The position numbers and the translations under genes were made by a program. A stretch of DNA of 64,000 nt, from positions 10,268,011 through 10,332,010 of the forward strand of contig NC_074725.1 of assembly GCF_947242115.1 (NCBI RefSeq), in the 5' to 3' direction. Origin of the DNA: Biomphalaria glabrata. Taxonomy: Eukaryota; Mollusca; Gastropoda; Planorbidae. Under the pieces are notes generated by a model that saw only the letters and a list, made by a program, of their open reading frames with translations, was not told where the DNA came from and made no database searches. Shown piece by piece: positions 35,700-47,004 of this stretch (position 1 is its first letter; each line of letters opens with the position of its first letter).

Positions 35700-35815
35700 C
35701 CAGGTCAACGAGTTTGTTTAAAAAAGATCTCAAGAGAGAGGCCGGTCCATTCTTGTACGTTGTCCAGCCATTTTCTCTTTGGACCCCTCTCCGTTCTCAC
35801 TCCGCTGTATCTTGA
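35700..35815 (-). mobile_element. LINE C-terminal scrap
   Basis: AAGAGAGAGGCCGGTCCATT then TTGTCCAGCCATTTTCTC matches the 3' part of the LINE tails at 33670 and 35040. Confidence 0.5.
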
Positions 35816-36429
35816 AGAATGCAAATGCAGTCTTTAAAAGATACTAAGGATTAACATTTTCTCTTCAACAAGACAATCATAATGGAAAATTGCTTTTATA
35901 GCTTTTTTTGAGATCTAAACGTGACAGACGGACGGACAGAGAGAAGATTTTTTTCCCTTTCAGAGGCCGCTATAAAAAAATCTAATGTCGAGTAGGAAAA
36001 ACGTATCTTTATTAAGTCACTTTCATTGTGTTTAAGATTAATGGAGACATCTTAAGAAAAGTAACAGTAATACATTTTCCTTTTCAGATTTCACTGTCAC
36101 GTTTTTACGAGAATGTCACGCAGCCAGCACAACAAACAACAACCTTTATTTTTCCCAACCAAATTCACGTGGAGTTCGATGGATTCAAAATACTAAAGAT
36201 CCGGAAATTCGAAACCCACTTCTTCATAAAGATTTGATTTCGCCAGCCCTCGTTTTGGAAGACTCTCCACTTTTTAAATGAGTTTGAGTTTTGAGTTCTG
36301 AGTTTAGGCACATCGGCACAATTTAGGCCATGTCGTGCCCGTAATCCTTTAAGGATCACTCTCCCTTTACATAACAAGGGCTAAATTTTATACAGTTAAA
36401 TCATTAAAAACAAGGTCTATTCACAGTTA

Positions 36430-36800
36430 AAATAGTAAAGTAGTAAAACTTTAATAATTTGGTAAAAATCTTATGTAAATATCATATGTTCGCAATTCAT
36501 AAATCAGATCCGAGCATTGGTGTGGCAGAAATAGCTTGTACAATTATCTAAGTGGACAAAAACCCACATATTTAGCCATATCTGATGATGATGATGATGA
36601 TGATGATGATAAAGGATACTACTGAAGGATAAATTTACCTTGTTGGTATTAAGCAAAACAAGTAATACCAGTAATTAATTGAATAATTGATTAATTTTTA
36701 TTTACCTTTTAATTCATGTGTTGTTTTTTTTAGGTACAATAAATAATTTAGGGAAGTTTCAACTTGATCCAAGAATGGGACAGAAAGACAGACTTTATAC
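36430..36800 (+). repeat. AT-rich dispersed repeat (family 3) with (GAT)n insert
   Basis: GATCCGAGCATTGGTGTGGC, then a (GAT)n run at 36583-36610, the ACCAGTAATTAATTGAATAA body and TTTCAACTTGATCCAAGA. It lies just 3' of gene B and may supply its AATAAA (minus strand, 36702-36697). Confidence 0.65.
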
Positions 36801-36882
36801 AGACTTGTAAAAAAGATAAAAAAAATATAAAAGCGATGGATACAACGTCTTATTTCACATTGTGTATTCTCGAATCAACGTA

Positions 36883-37190
36883 TTAAGCTTTAGTATCCTC
36901 TTTAATAGACGTGCGGTTCTCCGGAACCTCAACGATGCTCTCTAGCCTCCTATTGGCGTCAGGAGCCTCCCGGGGCTCTCGTTTGGTGATCTCAATCGTC
37001 GTGGTCGGATCCGTCGGGGAAACAGCCACCATGCACGTGAGGCAGACACAGGAGACGAGGCCCACAGCGTAAAGTAGAAGATGCAGAATCAGAATCCAGA
37101 AAGCGAACCAGTAGAGGAAAGGGTTGCAGTAATTGAGTTGGGTGGAGTCGTAGCTGAAGTGTGCCAGCGGTGGGAAGACAACCACACATC
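36883..37190 (-). CDS. Gene B exon 3
   Basis: Residues 146-246. Contains the CNPFLYWFAFW motif, the last hydrophobic segment (ILILHLLLYAVGLVSCVCL) and the charged C-terminal tail ending SIKEDTKA-stop. Confidence 0.85.
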
Positions 37191-38477
37191 CTGGGAGAGA
37201 AATTGAGAGTGAATAAGCTTTCATTACAAGTACAATCTTTTATTTCAGGCCAGTTTCATTTTCTTTGTAATTAAACTCATGATTACCAGTTATGTAAAAA
37301 AAAAATACAATTAGTAAGTCTAAAATTATTTAAAACAGACAACATCAAAGAGGATGTTTTATTTAAAGAGCCAACATGTACATCAGGAAACTGTGCACAT
37401 TTTAAACAATTATTTGAGTTTTATATAAAAATATCAATAAATACTAAAAAATTACACGAAAACTGAATCTAATAATAAAATAATTATAATAGCTGATTAC
37501 CCTCAGCATCAGAAGCGGCCTTAGGTGATGGTAAGTGGGGCAACCGCTCCATGCCCCGCACCTTAGGGGGCCTCGCGATTGGAGATTCCGAAAGTCAGAT
37601 CTGCCAAAGTCAATGAACTACTGTAGCTCCTATTTCACACTTTGTTCTTGTTCTTATACAAAAGACCAAAGACAAAGGATTGTGTTTTCTTTGTAAATTG
37701 TTTTGCACAATAGATACTGGAGGCCAATTAGCAAACAAAGGCTACGCCACTGGAAGCATCTTGGTTATAAATACTTTGGCAGCACGATGTTTTTGTGAAT
37801 CACGTTCAGTGTCTGTCAGCGTGTCTGTCAGCGTGGTTGGATTAAGCTCTGAGAATGTCCAGTAGTAGCACAACGGATGCCACGATGCTAGAACAAAGTA
37901 CAAAAGAAAAACTGCATTGGGGCGCAGTTTTAACAACAAGCATTTCGTGTCAGAACAGATAAACTTGATGCGCCAAACAACGGTCAATTTTAGGCTTGGT
38001 TGAGAATATTTTGAGATACTGACCAATTTCGACTCAACCATCTTCAACTAATTAAGAACGCAGAGGCTCACGACCATTAAATCGGACATAGGATTTAAAA
38101 CAAGCTTATGGACCTGAAAGGATCAGAATTAAAGGGAAAGTTATTGATACAATCAAACTTGCTAAATTATTTTCTGTTATACTTGACTGCAAGCCACAAG
38201 GAGCAGATGTGCCTTATATTTCCTTTTGTATCAGATAGAAATACATGGAACAAAGAGTCAAACAAAGATCAAAAAGTCAGACACAGAGTAAGACGCAAGA
38301 AATAAAAACAATTCGATTACGAGAGTATAGGGCCTCGCATATGCCACTCCCGGCCCCGCGCACAGCTAAAGCCGCCTCTGCTCAACATGGTGCCCTGGTG
38401 AATAAGTCTGTCAAAGGAGACAGGTAAAAGGGAAAAGGAAAATTTCATTAATTGCGCTCCACAGCATGTACTGGCGA

Positions 38478-38524
<47 letters not shown>

Positions 38525-41361
38525 AGAAGCTTTCCGACAAACCATACAATCACCACTCCGTTCGTCAAAATGATCGCACAATATGGTGATAGCCCTCCAA
38601 GGACAGTGGTGGTACATTGTAAAAACATTATTGAATGTCACCTGGGCTCAGACTTCGGCCTCGCCGTGTACTGTGACCTGTGCCCCATACTAACGAATGT
38701 GATTTATAAGTGATCATCTACTAGATGGGGAATCCCTGGAAAAAAAGTGTCGGTAATGACTCTAAGGAGCCATACACTCATTCCTGGAGTCTAGGTAAAA
38801 TCTTCGACCTTTAATGGAATCTCTACAAAGGAGTCTCACTACACTTATGGGATAAACGCTAAACCCAAAACATTTCTGGCTGAGTGGCAGAAACTGCTTG
38901 GCTACCTGTTTCGGAGTGCATGTGTGTGTGTCTGTTTCCAAGGTGACAATGGGAAGAAGCTAGCGATTGGTTGGAGGCTAAGCAGCGAGGAATATGAAAT
39001 TGCAATAAGGTCTCCCGTAATGCAATTGTAAAAATAGAGACGACTCCAGGGTGCAAAAGTGTAATGACGTGTTTTTTTTTAATGTTAGATTTGTAATAAA
39101 AGTTATATTTAGTGTTGTTTCTTTCAGAAAGAATTTATTCAAATTATTTCAAGTTTTTACGTGAAATTCTAAAACGCCAACAGCGGTTTAGTTGTCTACC
39201 AACAGTTTGGTGCTATACGCCAACAGCGGTTTAGTTGTCTACCAACAGTTTGGTGCTATACGTCAACGACAGTCAACAACACTACCGTAAGGCAATATTC
39301 CGCCTTCCGTTGAGTTCTGTTAGCTGATCGCTTAAGGTCAGGACGAAATCTTTCCAAAAAGATTGGACCATAGCGCACTGAGAATGCTATGGCACGAAGA
39401 AGGCACTACACAAATTCAATTTTTAAAAGGCACTTTGGAAGTTATACAGCATCCAACGTCTCTTATAGTCTCTGTAAAAACATTTTAATTAAGCGTGGAG
39501 CAGATCAGCGTTAGATACACACAAAAAAAATGTTGGACCATGTGACCATAATGTCTATTAATGTTCGTTTTTATAATAAATTACATTTCGCTAATTGAAA
39601 CAAAAAAATGGCAATGAGATGTTTACTGATCTGCTCACCGAATACCAGAAGGCCAAAGTTGATCAACGTGGACAGACAAAAGAACAAATTTAAAACGTGA
39701 TAGTTCCGGTGGTACGTTTCTTTGGAGGTCACGTTCAGTCTTATCAAAATGATGATCAAGTCAAAGCCAGTAGCCACTGACCCGCTGACGATGAGGTACA
39801 TCGCTATTAAGGGCTCTCTCGGACAATCTTGAAAGTGAATGGCGCCCATTACAACCTGGAATAGTGTGTGAAAAATACGAGATAAGATATAAAAGAGAAA
39901 CTAATGTATAAGATAGTTAAAATAATGGGTGTAGACTTATTTATTTTTAATGGTGGTGGTGAAAGTAAAGTTGTATTTTTTCTTTTTTTATGCTTATACA
40001 TATATATATATTTATACATAGTGTTACGTATTTCTGAATCTTCTGGCTAAATGTACTAGTAGGCACACAAATAAAAACACTGTAAAGAACTTGACGACTA
40101 AACTTTCAGCTTCATATAACTTTATTGACTATTAACTCTGACAATTTTTTACTGTAATATGTAGCGTAGAAGACTACAATATCTGTCAGTTTACAGTTAG
40201 CTAAACTTCGTTGCAATTCATCTCTTCACTTCGTTGTAATTCATCTCTTCTCAACTTGCCTTAGTTAACTTGCATCGAGTCGTACACATTTCTCTTCCGC
40301 TAGAGCCGCACAAGTCTTACATCGTCTGTATCGACTGTAATGGGTCACTCACGACTGACTTTCACATTAACTCTCTGGCTTATATGGAGTCCCTAATCGC
40401 TCCTCCAAAGTTGCACAAACACTGCTTGTATCCTCTGGAACAACACGTGAGGAAACGTCACATCCTGACTTTGTTTTTACATGTAGATTCCAGAGAACAC
40501 CTGCTGCAGTGTCATCAAGCCGGGGTCACACGTACTGACCTCTATCTGTCACTGTTCATTATTAACTGCCCCCCTTCTTAGATCTGTTTGTCCCCTGGAA
40601 CAACACGCGAGGACACGTCACATCCTGTCTTTCTTTATACGCGTAGATTCCAGAGAACACTAACTGCTGTGTCATCTCGCTGGGGTCACACGTTGACCTC
40701 TACTTGTCACTGTTCATTTGTAACAATATATATTTATTTATTTAGAATTATATTTATATATATATATATATAGAGAGAGAGAGATATACATATTTATAAT
40801 TTAAATCTACATAAAGAATGTTCGTTACTCTAATTCATTCATTATATTATAAACCACAGTTTATAGAATCTACTTAGCTCCTTTTAAAATTATCATCAGT
40901 GACATAGTTAACCTTTAAACTCTGGGTACAAAGAAAACGCAACTCATAGTGTATCCTAAAAACAAACTCTGGGGTTTAAAAAATAAAATTGACATACTAT
41001 CATCATTTATGTGGGTACAAATAGACACAGTTGACAGGCTATCAAACACAATGACAGATTACATGTTCCTATTCTAAATACTCTTTAGTACAAACAGACC
41101 CAATGGACAGGTGACCATCAAAACTGTCGGTATGTTTTGACCTACCTTGGAGATAGGCAGCGCTAGAGAGAGGCCTACAATCAACGTGAAGAAGAGGGTC
41201 TGCATGATGATCAAGAGAACAGACGAGACAAATTCTTTAGTCCCAGTGGCGTTACTTTTGGCTATTCGGATCTTCAAGACGATTGACTCTCTCTTGGCTA
41301 CAGGGAAGTCCACGAATGAACCCTTGAAGTTTCCATCTATTGGTCCCTTGCTGATACTCAT
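36883..41361 (-). CDS. Gene B: TMEM272-like four-pass membrane protein, 246 aa
   Basis: Exons 41361-41146, 39855-39639 and 37190-36883 (216+217+308 = 247 codons with stop). Junctions: CCAAG|GTAGGT ... TTCCAG|GTTGTA (phase 0) and TATTCG|GTGAGC ... CTCCCAG|GATGTG (phase 1), the same phases as genes A and C. Likely membrane segments are residues 44-70, 86-112, 126-145 and 168-202. Landmarks: HFQDCPREPLIAMYLIVSG in exon 2 and LNYCNPFLYWFAFW in exon 3. The tail after residue 203 is charged and Thr/Glu-rich (TTTIEITKREPREAPD), longer than in gene A. I chose the ATG at 41361; an in-frame TTG codon lies four codons upstream but an in-frame stop soon precedes it. Family function is not established. 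Confidence 0.8.
37505..37580 (+). repeat. hAT-type terminal scrap
   Basis: CAGAAGCGGCCTTAGGTGAT followed by GGGGCAACCGCTCCATGCCC resembles the CAGAGCCGGCCTTAG end of the MITE at 53342. No matching right end was found. It lies in gene B intron 2. Confidence 0.4.
38480..38521. repeat. (GA)n microsatellite
   Basis: Pure GA run in gene B intron 2. Open frames across it (Ser-Leu runs on the minus strand) are artefacts. Confidence 0.95.
39175..39262. repeat. 43-bp tandem duplication
   Basis: The unit beginning CGCCAACAGCGGTTTAGTTG is repeated at 39175 and 39218, with a partial third (CGTCAACGACAG). It is downstream (transcript sense) of gene B exon 2. Confidence 0.9.
39639..39855 (-). CDS. Gene B exon 2
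   Basis: Residues 73-144, VVMGAIHFQDCPREP, membrane segment 2, a basic/polar loop (NVTSKETYHRNYH) with one N-glycosylation sequon NVT, and segment 3 (VLNLFFCLSTLINFGLLVF). Confidence 0.85.
40022..40725. mobile_element. Possible solo LTR-like repeat (fossil)
   Basis: About 700 bp bounded by TGTTACG at the left and GTAACA at the right, a terminus style used by some LTR retrotransposons. It contains an imperfect internal duplication. No coding part accompanies it and no clear target duplication was found, so the assignment is tentative. It lies in gene B intron 1. Confidence 0.3.
41146..41361 (-). CDS. Gene B exon 1
   Basis: Residues 1-72, a polar start then the first membrane segment SSVLLIIMQTLFFTLIVGLS and ALPISK. 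Shorter N-terminus than genes A and C. Confidence 0.8.
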
Positions 41362-41609
41362 AGTGGTGCTCAAGTTAATCCTGTTTTCAGTATTTTTCTA
41401 GAAGACTTTAAGGGTCTCACTTTTTATACCCTGAAACCTTTCTGCAATAGCAAAGCATTAAAACTTTATGCTATCTAACTATTTGAGTTAGTTCCAAGTC
41501 TATTAAATAGTTTAAAACTATATCTGGACAATAGCTTCTGCATGAAGACTATTCTAGACTAAATAAGTAAATATTCTAAATGTAAATCTAACTCTAGATT
41601 ATCCAAGAC

Positions 41610-42090
41610 GATTTACACCAAGCGCAGTGGTTTTCCCCATACTTTTGTATGGCTATGAAGACCTGGAGAGTCACTAAAACAAATATGGAAAAGCTCCAGA
41701 CCTTTGTTAACAGATGCCTACGCCGGATATTAGAAATTAGGTGGCCAGAAAAGATAACTACTATTGATTTGTGGGAGAGAACTAGACAAATGCCCATAGC
41801 CCAAGACATCACAAAACGAAAATGGAGCTGGATAGGACACAACCCTGCGAAAACCAGCTACCAATGTTGCAAGGCAGGCACTTGACTGGAACCCACAAGG
41901 AAAGAGGAAAGTGGGCAGACCCAAACAAACTTGGAGGAGGTCAGTCATCAGTGAAGCTGAGGGTACTGGAATGACATGGGAGCAGATGAAGAAAGCTGCT
42001 CAGAACCGAGTTCGGTGGAGAGGTGTGGTTGTGGCCCTATGCTCCCCTGGGAGTGCACAGGATTAAGCTAAGATGAAGACCTAGGTGATC
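41610..42090 (+). mobile_element. LINE C-terminal fragment
   Basis: The frame from 41667 reads NMEKLQTFVNRCLRRILEIR, WPEKITTIDLWERTRQMPI, KRKWSWIGHN. After a frameshift near 41870 it continues WNPQGKRKVGRPKQTWRR ... QNRVRWRGVV and a stop. This is the typical tail of one snail LINE group. It lies about 250 bp upstream of gene B and is not part of it. Confidence 0.9.
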
Positions 42091-42199
42091 TATAGGAGCT
42101 ATCTAAGGCTCCTCGAAGGCGTCCATCAATGTTCCTTCACATGATAATAGTCCTACTCTTCTTTTTAGTGTCTAGCAAACAACCCTGTTTAGCTCTAGT

Positions 42200-42570
42200 C
42201 CAGTGGATACGATATAGAAGCACTACTTACCATTCGACAGCTGCGCTGGGTTGGACGCTTATCTCGCGTGGGAGACGACCGCAAGCCAAAGGCGAGCTTC
42301 TTTGGCGAGCTTAAAGTGGGATGGAGTAATAGAGGTGTCGCCCCTAAGCGCTATAAAAATCAACTCAGCTGCCATTTATTGGTATAAAGAAAAATTAGTT
42401 GGCAGCAGATAGCCTCTGAAAGGACTAGTTGGAGACTTCTTAAGAAGACCTCAGGACACACAATTGAGGCTCAAAGAAAAGCCCTTGCTGAAAACAGGGC
42501 AAAAGACAAAAAGGAAACTTATTTAGACACCCAGGCGAATAATGTTTTTTACCAGCATTAGATATGAAAA
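42200..42570 (+). mobile_element. LINE C-terminal fragment, second type
   Basis: Reads TIRQLRWVGRLSRVGDDRK then PKASFFGELKVGW, RYKNQLS, ISWQQIASERTSWRLLKK and AQRKALAENRAK. This RWVGR..R..D.R.PK pattern belongs to the same LINE type as 17200-17640. Confidence 0.8.
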
Positions 42571-42599
42571 AATCTACAGGCCGCAACTGGGGATACGTA

Positions 42600-43233
42600 C
42601 GTACACATGTTAAATAATGCACTCATATTTAATCTTCGGAATTGAAAACATTGCCATTCATTCATTCATATTTAGAAATACAATAATATAGGATTATAGC
42701 TATTTACCAAAACGAATTTAATTGAAATTAAGCCATAAGGTATCGAAATGATTACAAAGGGATCCGAAATATAACAAACATTTACTTGTTTCGTAATACC
42801 ACAATGTTGGGCTGGTTATTTCACTTTATTCTGAAATCTGGACAGTGATTTAAATGAATTAGATTTTGTATTTATCAATTCGTGTTAAAAATTAAAATGT
42901 CTTATGGTCTTAATGGTTTCACGTTCAATAATATTGACAAAACAAAAAAAGTTTCATTTTTTTTTATACCAATAGGGAATTCCCAAGTAATTGCACATTA
43001 TAGGATGCTATTTCAAGAGCTAATGCTCTACATATAGTTCCATGTATAGGCCAACATTATTTATGAAACTGCGCCCTACTAAGGGCGGACATATAAGCTA
43101 CTTTCACTTCAGAGCTTAAACATGAAAAGCATTTTTTTTTAATTCAAGACAATACCTCCATTTTACAACTTAAAATAAAATAAAATATTTTAAAATATAT
43201 ATTAAAAAACAAAGCGTAGCGAACATGTGATGT
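42600..43233. other. AT-rich intergenic DNA
   Basis: No exon or element end recognised. T-rich and A-rich runs only. Confidence 0.45.
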
Positions 43234-43406
43234 TGACGCCATCAGTTAACCAATCGTAAACAAACAACATTGAGCCACGTGATTTTCTTTCTCTTCTATA
43301 TAAATTACGATCTGATTTTAATCAACAATGGTTATTACGTGACAGTTTTCTTTTCGTTGTTTTATCAACATTATCATGTGACCGTTCAATTTGGTGAATG
43401 AGGTCA
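43234..43406 (-). mobile_element. Small MITE with E-box-rich interior (copy 2)
   Basis: Reverse-complement homologue of 22145-22320. On the plus strand the right side ends TTGGTGAATGAGGTCA (43391-43406), and the left side TGACGCCATCAGTTAACCAA is its diverged inverse. The interior keeps GCCACGTGATTTTC, a TATATAAATT box and CAACAATGGTTATTACGTGA. Confidence 0.7.
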
Positions 43407-43819
43407 CATTAGGCCAGCGGGCTGTTTATAAGTAGCGAGGACAGACGCAGACGGCGAAAAGAAAATCTTAATCGACCACCGGCAGACAATGGTTATGCTT
43501 GCCCATGCCCCATGGGTGTGGCAAATACTGTATTTCTCGCATTTTTTTTCGGACTTATTATTATATTACTTAATAATGTCTTATTATTATATATTAGTAT
43601 CTTTATAATGGTTATGCTTGCCCTGGGTCTGGCAAAATATGAAGGTCACAGCTGGGGCTGCGCAGCCACGGAAAATACTGCATTCCTCACTGATCTTCAG
43701 ACTCGAAGACAAGCCTTATTAGTACCTTTATTATATGTAGAACTTAAAATCTAGTTTAGATCTAGATATACTCCAGGATCCACAACCTAGGCGTAGTCTA
43801 TAGTAGATTTAAGCTTAGA
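43407..43819. other. Unassigned block with repeated coding-like scrap
   Basis: ATGGTTATGCTTGCCC occurs twice (43490 and 43608). The frame GHSWGCAATENTAFLTDL resembles a LINE 5' or 3' scrap rather than a host exon. No splice partners are evident. Confidence 0.35.
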
Positions 43820-44340
43820 TAATAATAATAATAATAATAATCTTTATAGTCCGTATGGAAATTTGTCTTACAATTTGTGCATTACACCAAACAAAAAACA
43901 TTATAACTATAAGAAACCAAAGTGTACATTCACACCAGACTCACTCATAATTTACATGTGACAAAGTTTTTATCAGATTGTTCTTATTTAATGATTTGAT
44001 TGCTAGGGGAACAAAAGAGTGTTTGTGTCTGTTTGTCTTTGCTATCGGTGTCTTGTATCTCTTTTGTGATGGTAAAATCACAAAATCCTGACACAAAGGG
44101 TGATTCTTTATTTCGAGGATCTTGGTAGCTTTTTTATAGATGTTTGTCTCAAACAACTGTCAAAATGGGGGTTGTTTTTTGCCAATGATTTTACCAGCAG
44201 CATTTAGGATTCTATAAAGTTTATTCTTATTTTTAATGCTCAGATTGACATACCAGGCAGTGATATTGAAACTTAAAATATTGCAGATAAGAGTGTGAGA
44301 TAGAACATAGCCAAGGCCTTTTCGCTAACATTAAACATTA
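43820..44340 (-). mobile_element. LINE C-terminal fragment
   Basis: Minus-strand frame ILEIKNHPLCQDFVILPS, then YKTPIAKTNRHKHSFVPLAI and KSLN, the HPL...F.......R...P..KT.R...SFVP.AI tail of a LINE group shared with 54958-55320. An ATA microsatellite at 43820-43840 marks the 3' end. Confidence 0.8.
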
Positions 44341-45084
44341 TCTATCAATAAACTCAAAGCAGCTTTAAATTCAATAAACAACTTTTTTTTCCTTGAATAA
44401 TTCCAATGCTATAGATCTAGGACTCTAAACCTAGAAGACGATGTGCACAATTATTTAATTTATTCAACTCTTGAATCAATAATGCCTTACATTCGAAAAT
44501 TCCCAAACGCGATAGTTCTTTCAAAACCTAGACCTAATCTAGTTCTCAAGCCAAATTTATATGTATTTATTTTTTACTTTGAAAAATTATAACGGCTACA
44601 AATAGGGTTTTCCACATGTGGCCAACAAGCTATAAATTCCTTTCTCAGAGATATACATCAACTTATAAATTTCGAGAAAAATCTTTAAACCCGTTTTTAA
44701 GATCAGCGTTCAGGCTCCGCCCATCCGACTGCCATGAAGTTCTGACTTGACCAGACGTATTGTAAAAAAAAATGCATATTTCTGCGGTAAAATATTTGAC
44801 AGAGAAAGTACTGCTGATTGTCGCCTCCACATCCTACGCCTCAAGTCTTCTGGGGTTAAAACCTGTATCGAGTTTGATCCCAACTCATTGTAATTGTACA
44901 ATACTTCTATTCAAGTCATAACCACAAGGAAGAAGTCCTAATAATTCTTGACAGAGATCCATGTCTTCCAGTAAGTGCGTCTCGCATCCCGTCTTTGTGG
45001 CATGGAAACCTGGACTCATACCTTTTGATTAAAGTCAGTCGTTTACCTGGCAGGCAACTGTCACTCTTTCGTGAAGATCTTGTT

Positions 45085-45615
45085 GATGTCTAAGGGCTGA
45101 GCCGAAGGCTCTTCGAGCCCTAAGTTTGAAAAAAAACCTGCTTGGACGCCAAACAGTAAAAAAAAAAACCTGTGTGAACACACAGTTCTGTTTGGGAGAG
45201 ACCCTAGACAATGCTTATGTAAAGCATTGCTGTTGACCGATGCATTTGGCCACCAACGCGTGGGCTAGACACGGCCGAAGGCCGAGAATACACCGGGATC
45301 TTCTGCCATTTTCCTTCAATGTACCAAGCTAACTGTGCAGGACCCGCCATTTATGTAACGGTCCCTTTGAGGAACAGCTCATGGATTGGTGACAGGTTTG
45401 TGGGGACTTTATTACAACCCCGCCCGTGCAATGGGTGGACTCTGGTCTACCCGTGGGGATCCCCACGGGAGTCTTGTGTTGCTACCCATTTAGCCTAGCC
45501 ACTTCCCCTAATGGCCTTTTCCACGCGAGCGCCACGATGAGGCAGGGCAACGTGCTCGCGTCGTGGCAATCTTGTCAGCACTGAAGCACGCCTCGGTTTG
45601 TCAAATGTATTTCCT
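45085..45615. repeat. GC-rich block with a cluster of perfect hairpins
   Basis: Clearly GC-richer than its surroundings. Perfect or near-perfect inverted repeats: CTGTGTGaaCACACAG (45170-45185), CAATGCTTatgtaaAGCATTG (45219-45239), CGGCCgaaGGCCG (45272-45284) and CCGTGGGGATCCCCACGG (45451-45468). No long open frame. It may be the 5' untranslated part of a retroelement or another structured repeat; I cannot name it. Confidence 0.5.
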
Positions 45616-46741
45616 CATGGTTTATTTACCATCAATCTATTTACCTTATAATAAATTACGAATCTTACGTCCCGTGTTTTGAACAATTGTACATTTTAAA
45701 TCAAACTAAATGATAGCACTCGTTTGTGTTCAATTAATCTTATCTAGGAATTGTAGCAAATATGCTGACATTTTTTTTACACAGAAAAGGGAAAGTGACC
45801 GTGAAAATGTGATACTTCCGATTCAATTGTAGAAGTAGCAGGTATGGTGAGAGTGAATGTGTTATTCTTGAGGTAGGCAATTGGTTTCTCAGAGTGGAAT
45901 AGAATATGTGTGTAATTGCTGTCATTATGTCCTTTTGGATTAATGGAGATCTTCGTTTTCCTGGATAGCTGGAGTTTTTTTTTTTTGTTGCTTTTTTGTT
46001 TATTAATTAATTAGTAATTAATCGTTCCTTAAAGAAACCCCTTCAGCCAAGTAAGAAAAGTAACTGACACCATGTAATAAACGACTGTAAAGTTTCAATC
46101 GAACTAATATAAGAATAAAAGTATTGAAAATAAAGATAACAATTACACTCTTTTCTACTACTAAAGAGAAAGAGAGAGAGACATACAGTATTCATAAACC
46201 AAAGTGATTTGATGTAAATAGGATAGACCTTCATCACAGAACTAAATGTTGGTCTCCAAGTAAAATTGTTTCAATGCTTCTTGTCCATGACTAGACATAC
46301 ACCAATTCTGACCTTTGATCTTATGTATTAAAGGAGATGTATTAAAGGAAGTCTTTAAATAGACACAACAAATCTTATTGGAAAATTTGAGCAGACGTAA
46401 GGGAGTGATCATTTTATTTTGTGAATTTATTAGCAATGTTTTCATGCGTTCCAACTGCATGCCACGTTTAGTGCCGGGAACCACTGGCGTGTAGACGTGC
46501 TAGCGGTGTAGGGTCGAATCCAATGTTGGCTATAGTTGTAGCACCCATCAGGATCGAATCCAATTTTGACTTAATTAGTAACTTCAGTAGTCATTGCAGG
46601 TATAATCATGCCCCAAATACTTAACATTTTGTTTTAAATTGACCTCCCTCCCGCCCTTTTTTTAAATATTTTATTTCACCGATAATTTTGATGAAAACTT
46701 CAAAGTCCCACTTGTATTTCTGTTAGTGTACAATGATGTTT

Positions 46742-47004
46742 CTACACGTTCACCACAGTACCGACGAGAAGTGGGCGATGGGGATTCCCCTGAACGCCTT
46801 GGTGAGTCCCGTTCACGTGCAGTCCAATGACGTGGTAGCTGGCCAGGCAGTAGAGCACCCAGAGCGCCAGGCACGAGAACAGCACGAGAAGAAGAAAGGC
46901 CGATATGGTGGAGAGAGTGAAATAGTAGATGGCTGGGTGACAGTAGCGAGGGCGGTGACTGGGCTCGAACGAGAATGACTTCAGGCTAAATACCGAAACA
47001 CAAC
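46742..47004 (-). CDS. Gene C exon 3
   Basis: Residues 232-317. Contains YCHPAIYYFTL, the fourth segment (STISAFLLLVLFSCLALWVL) and a short tail ending GTVVNV-stop. Confidence 0.85.

Noticed and set aside
40022-40725. Full LTR retrotransposon
   Set aside because: Only one LTR-like unit is present, without coding parts; kept as a tentative solo fossil.
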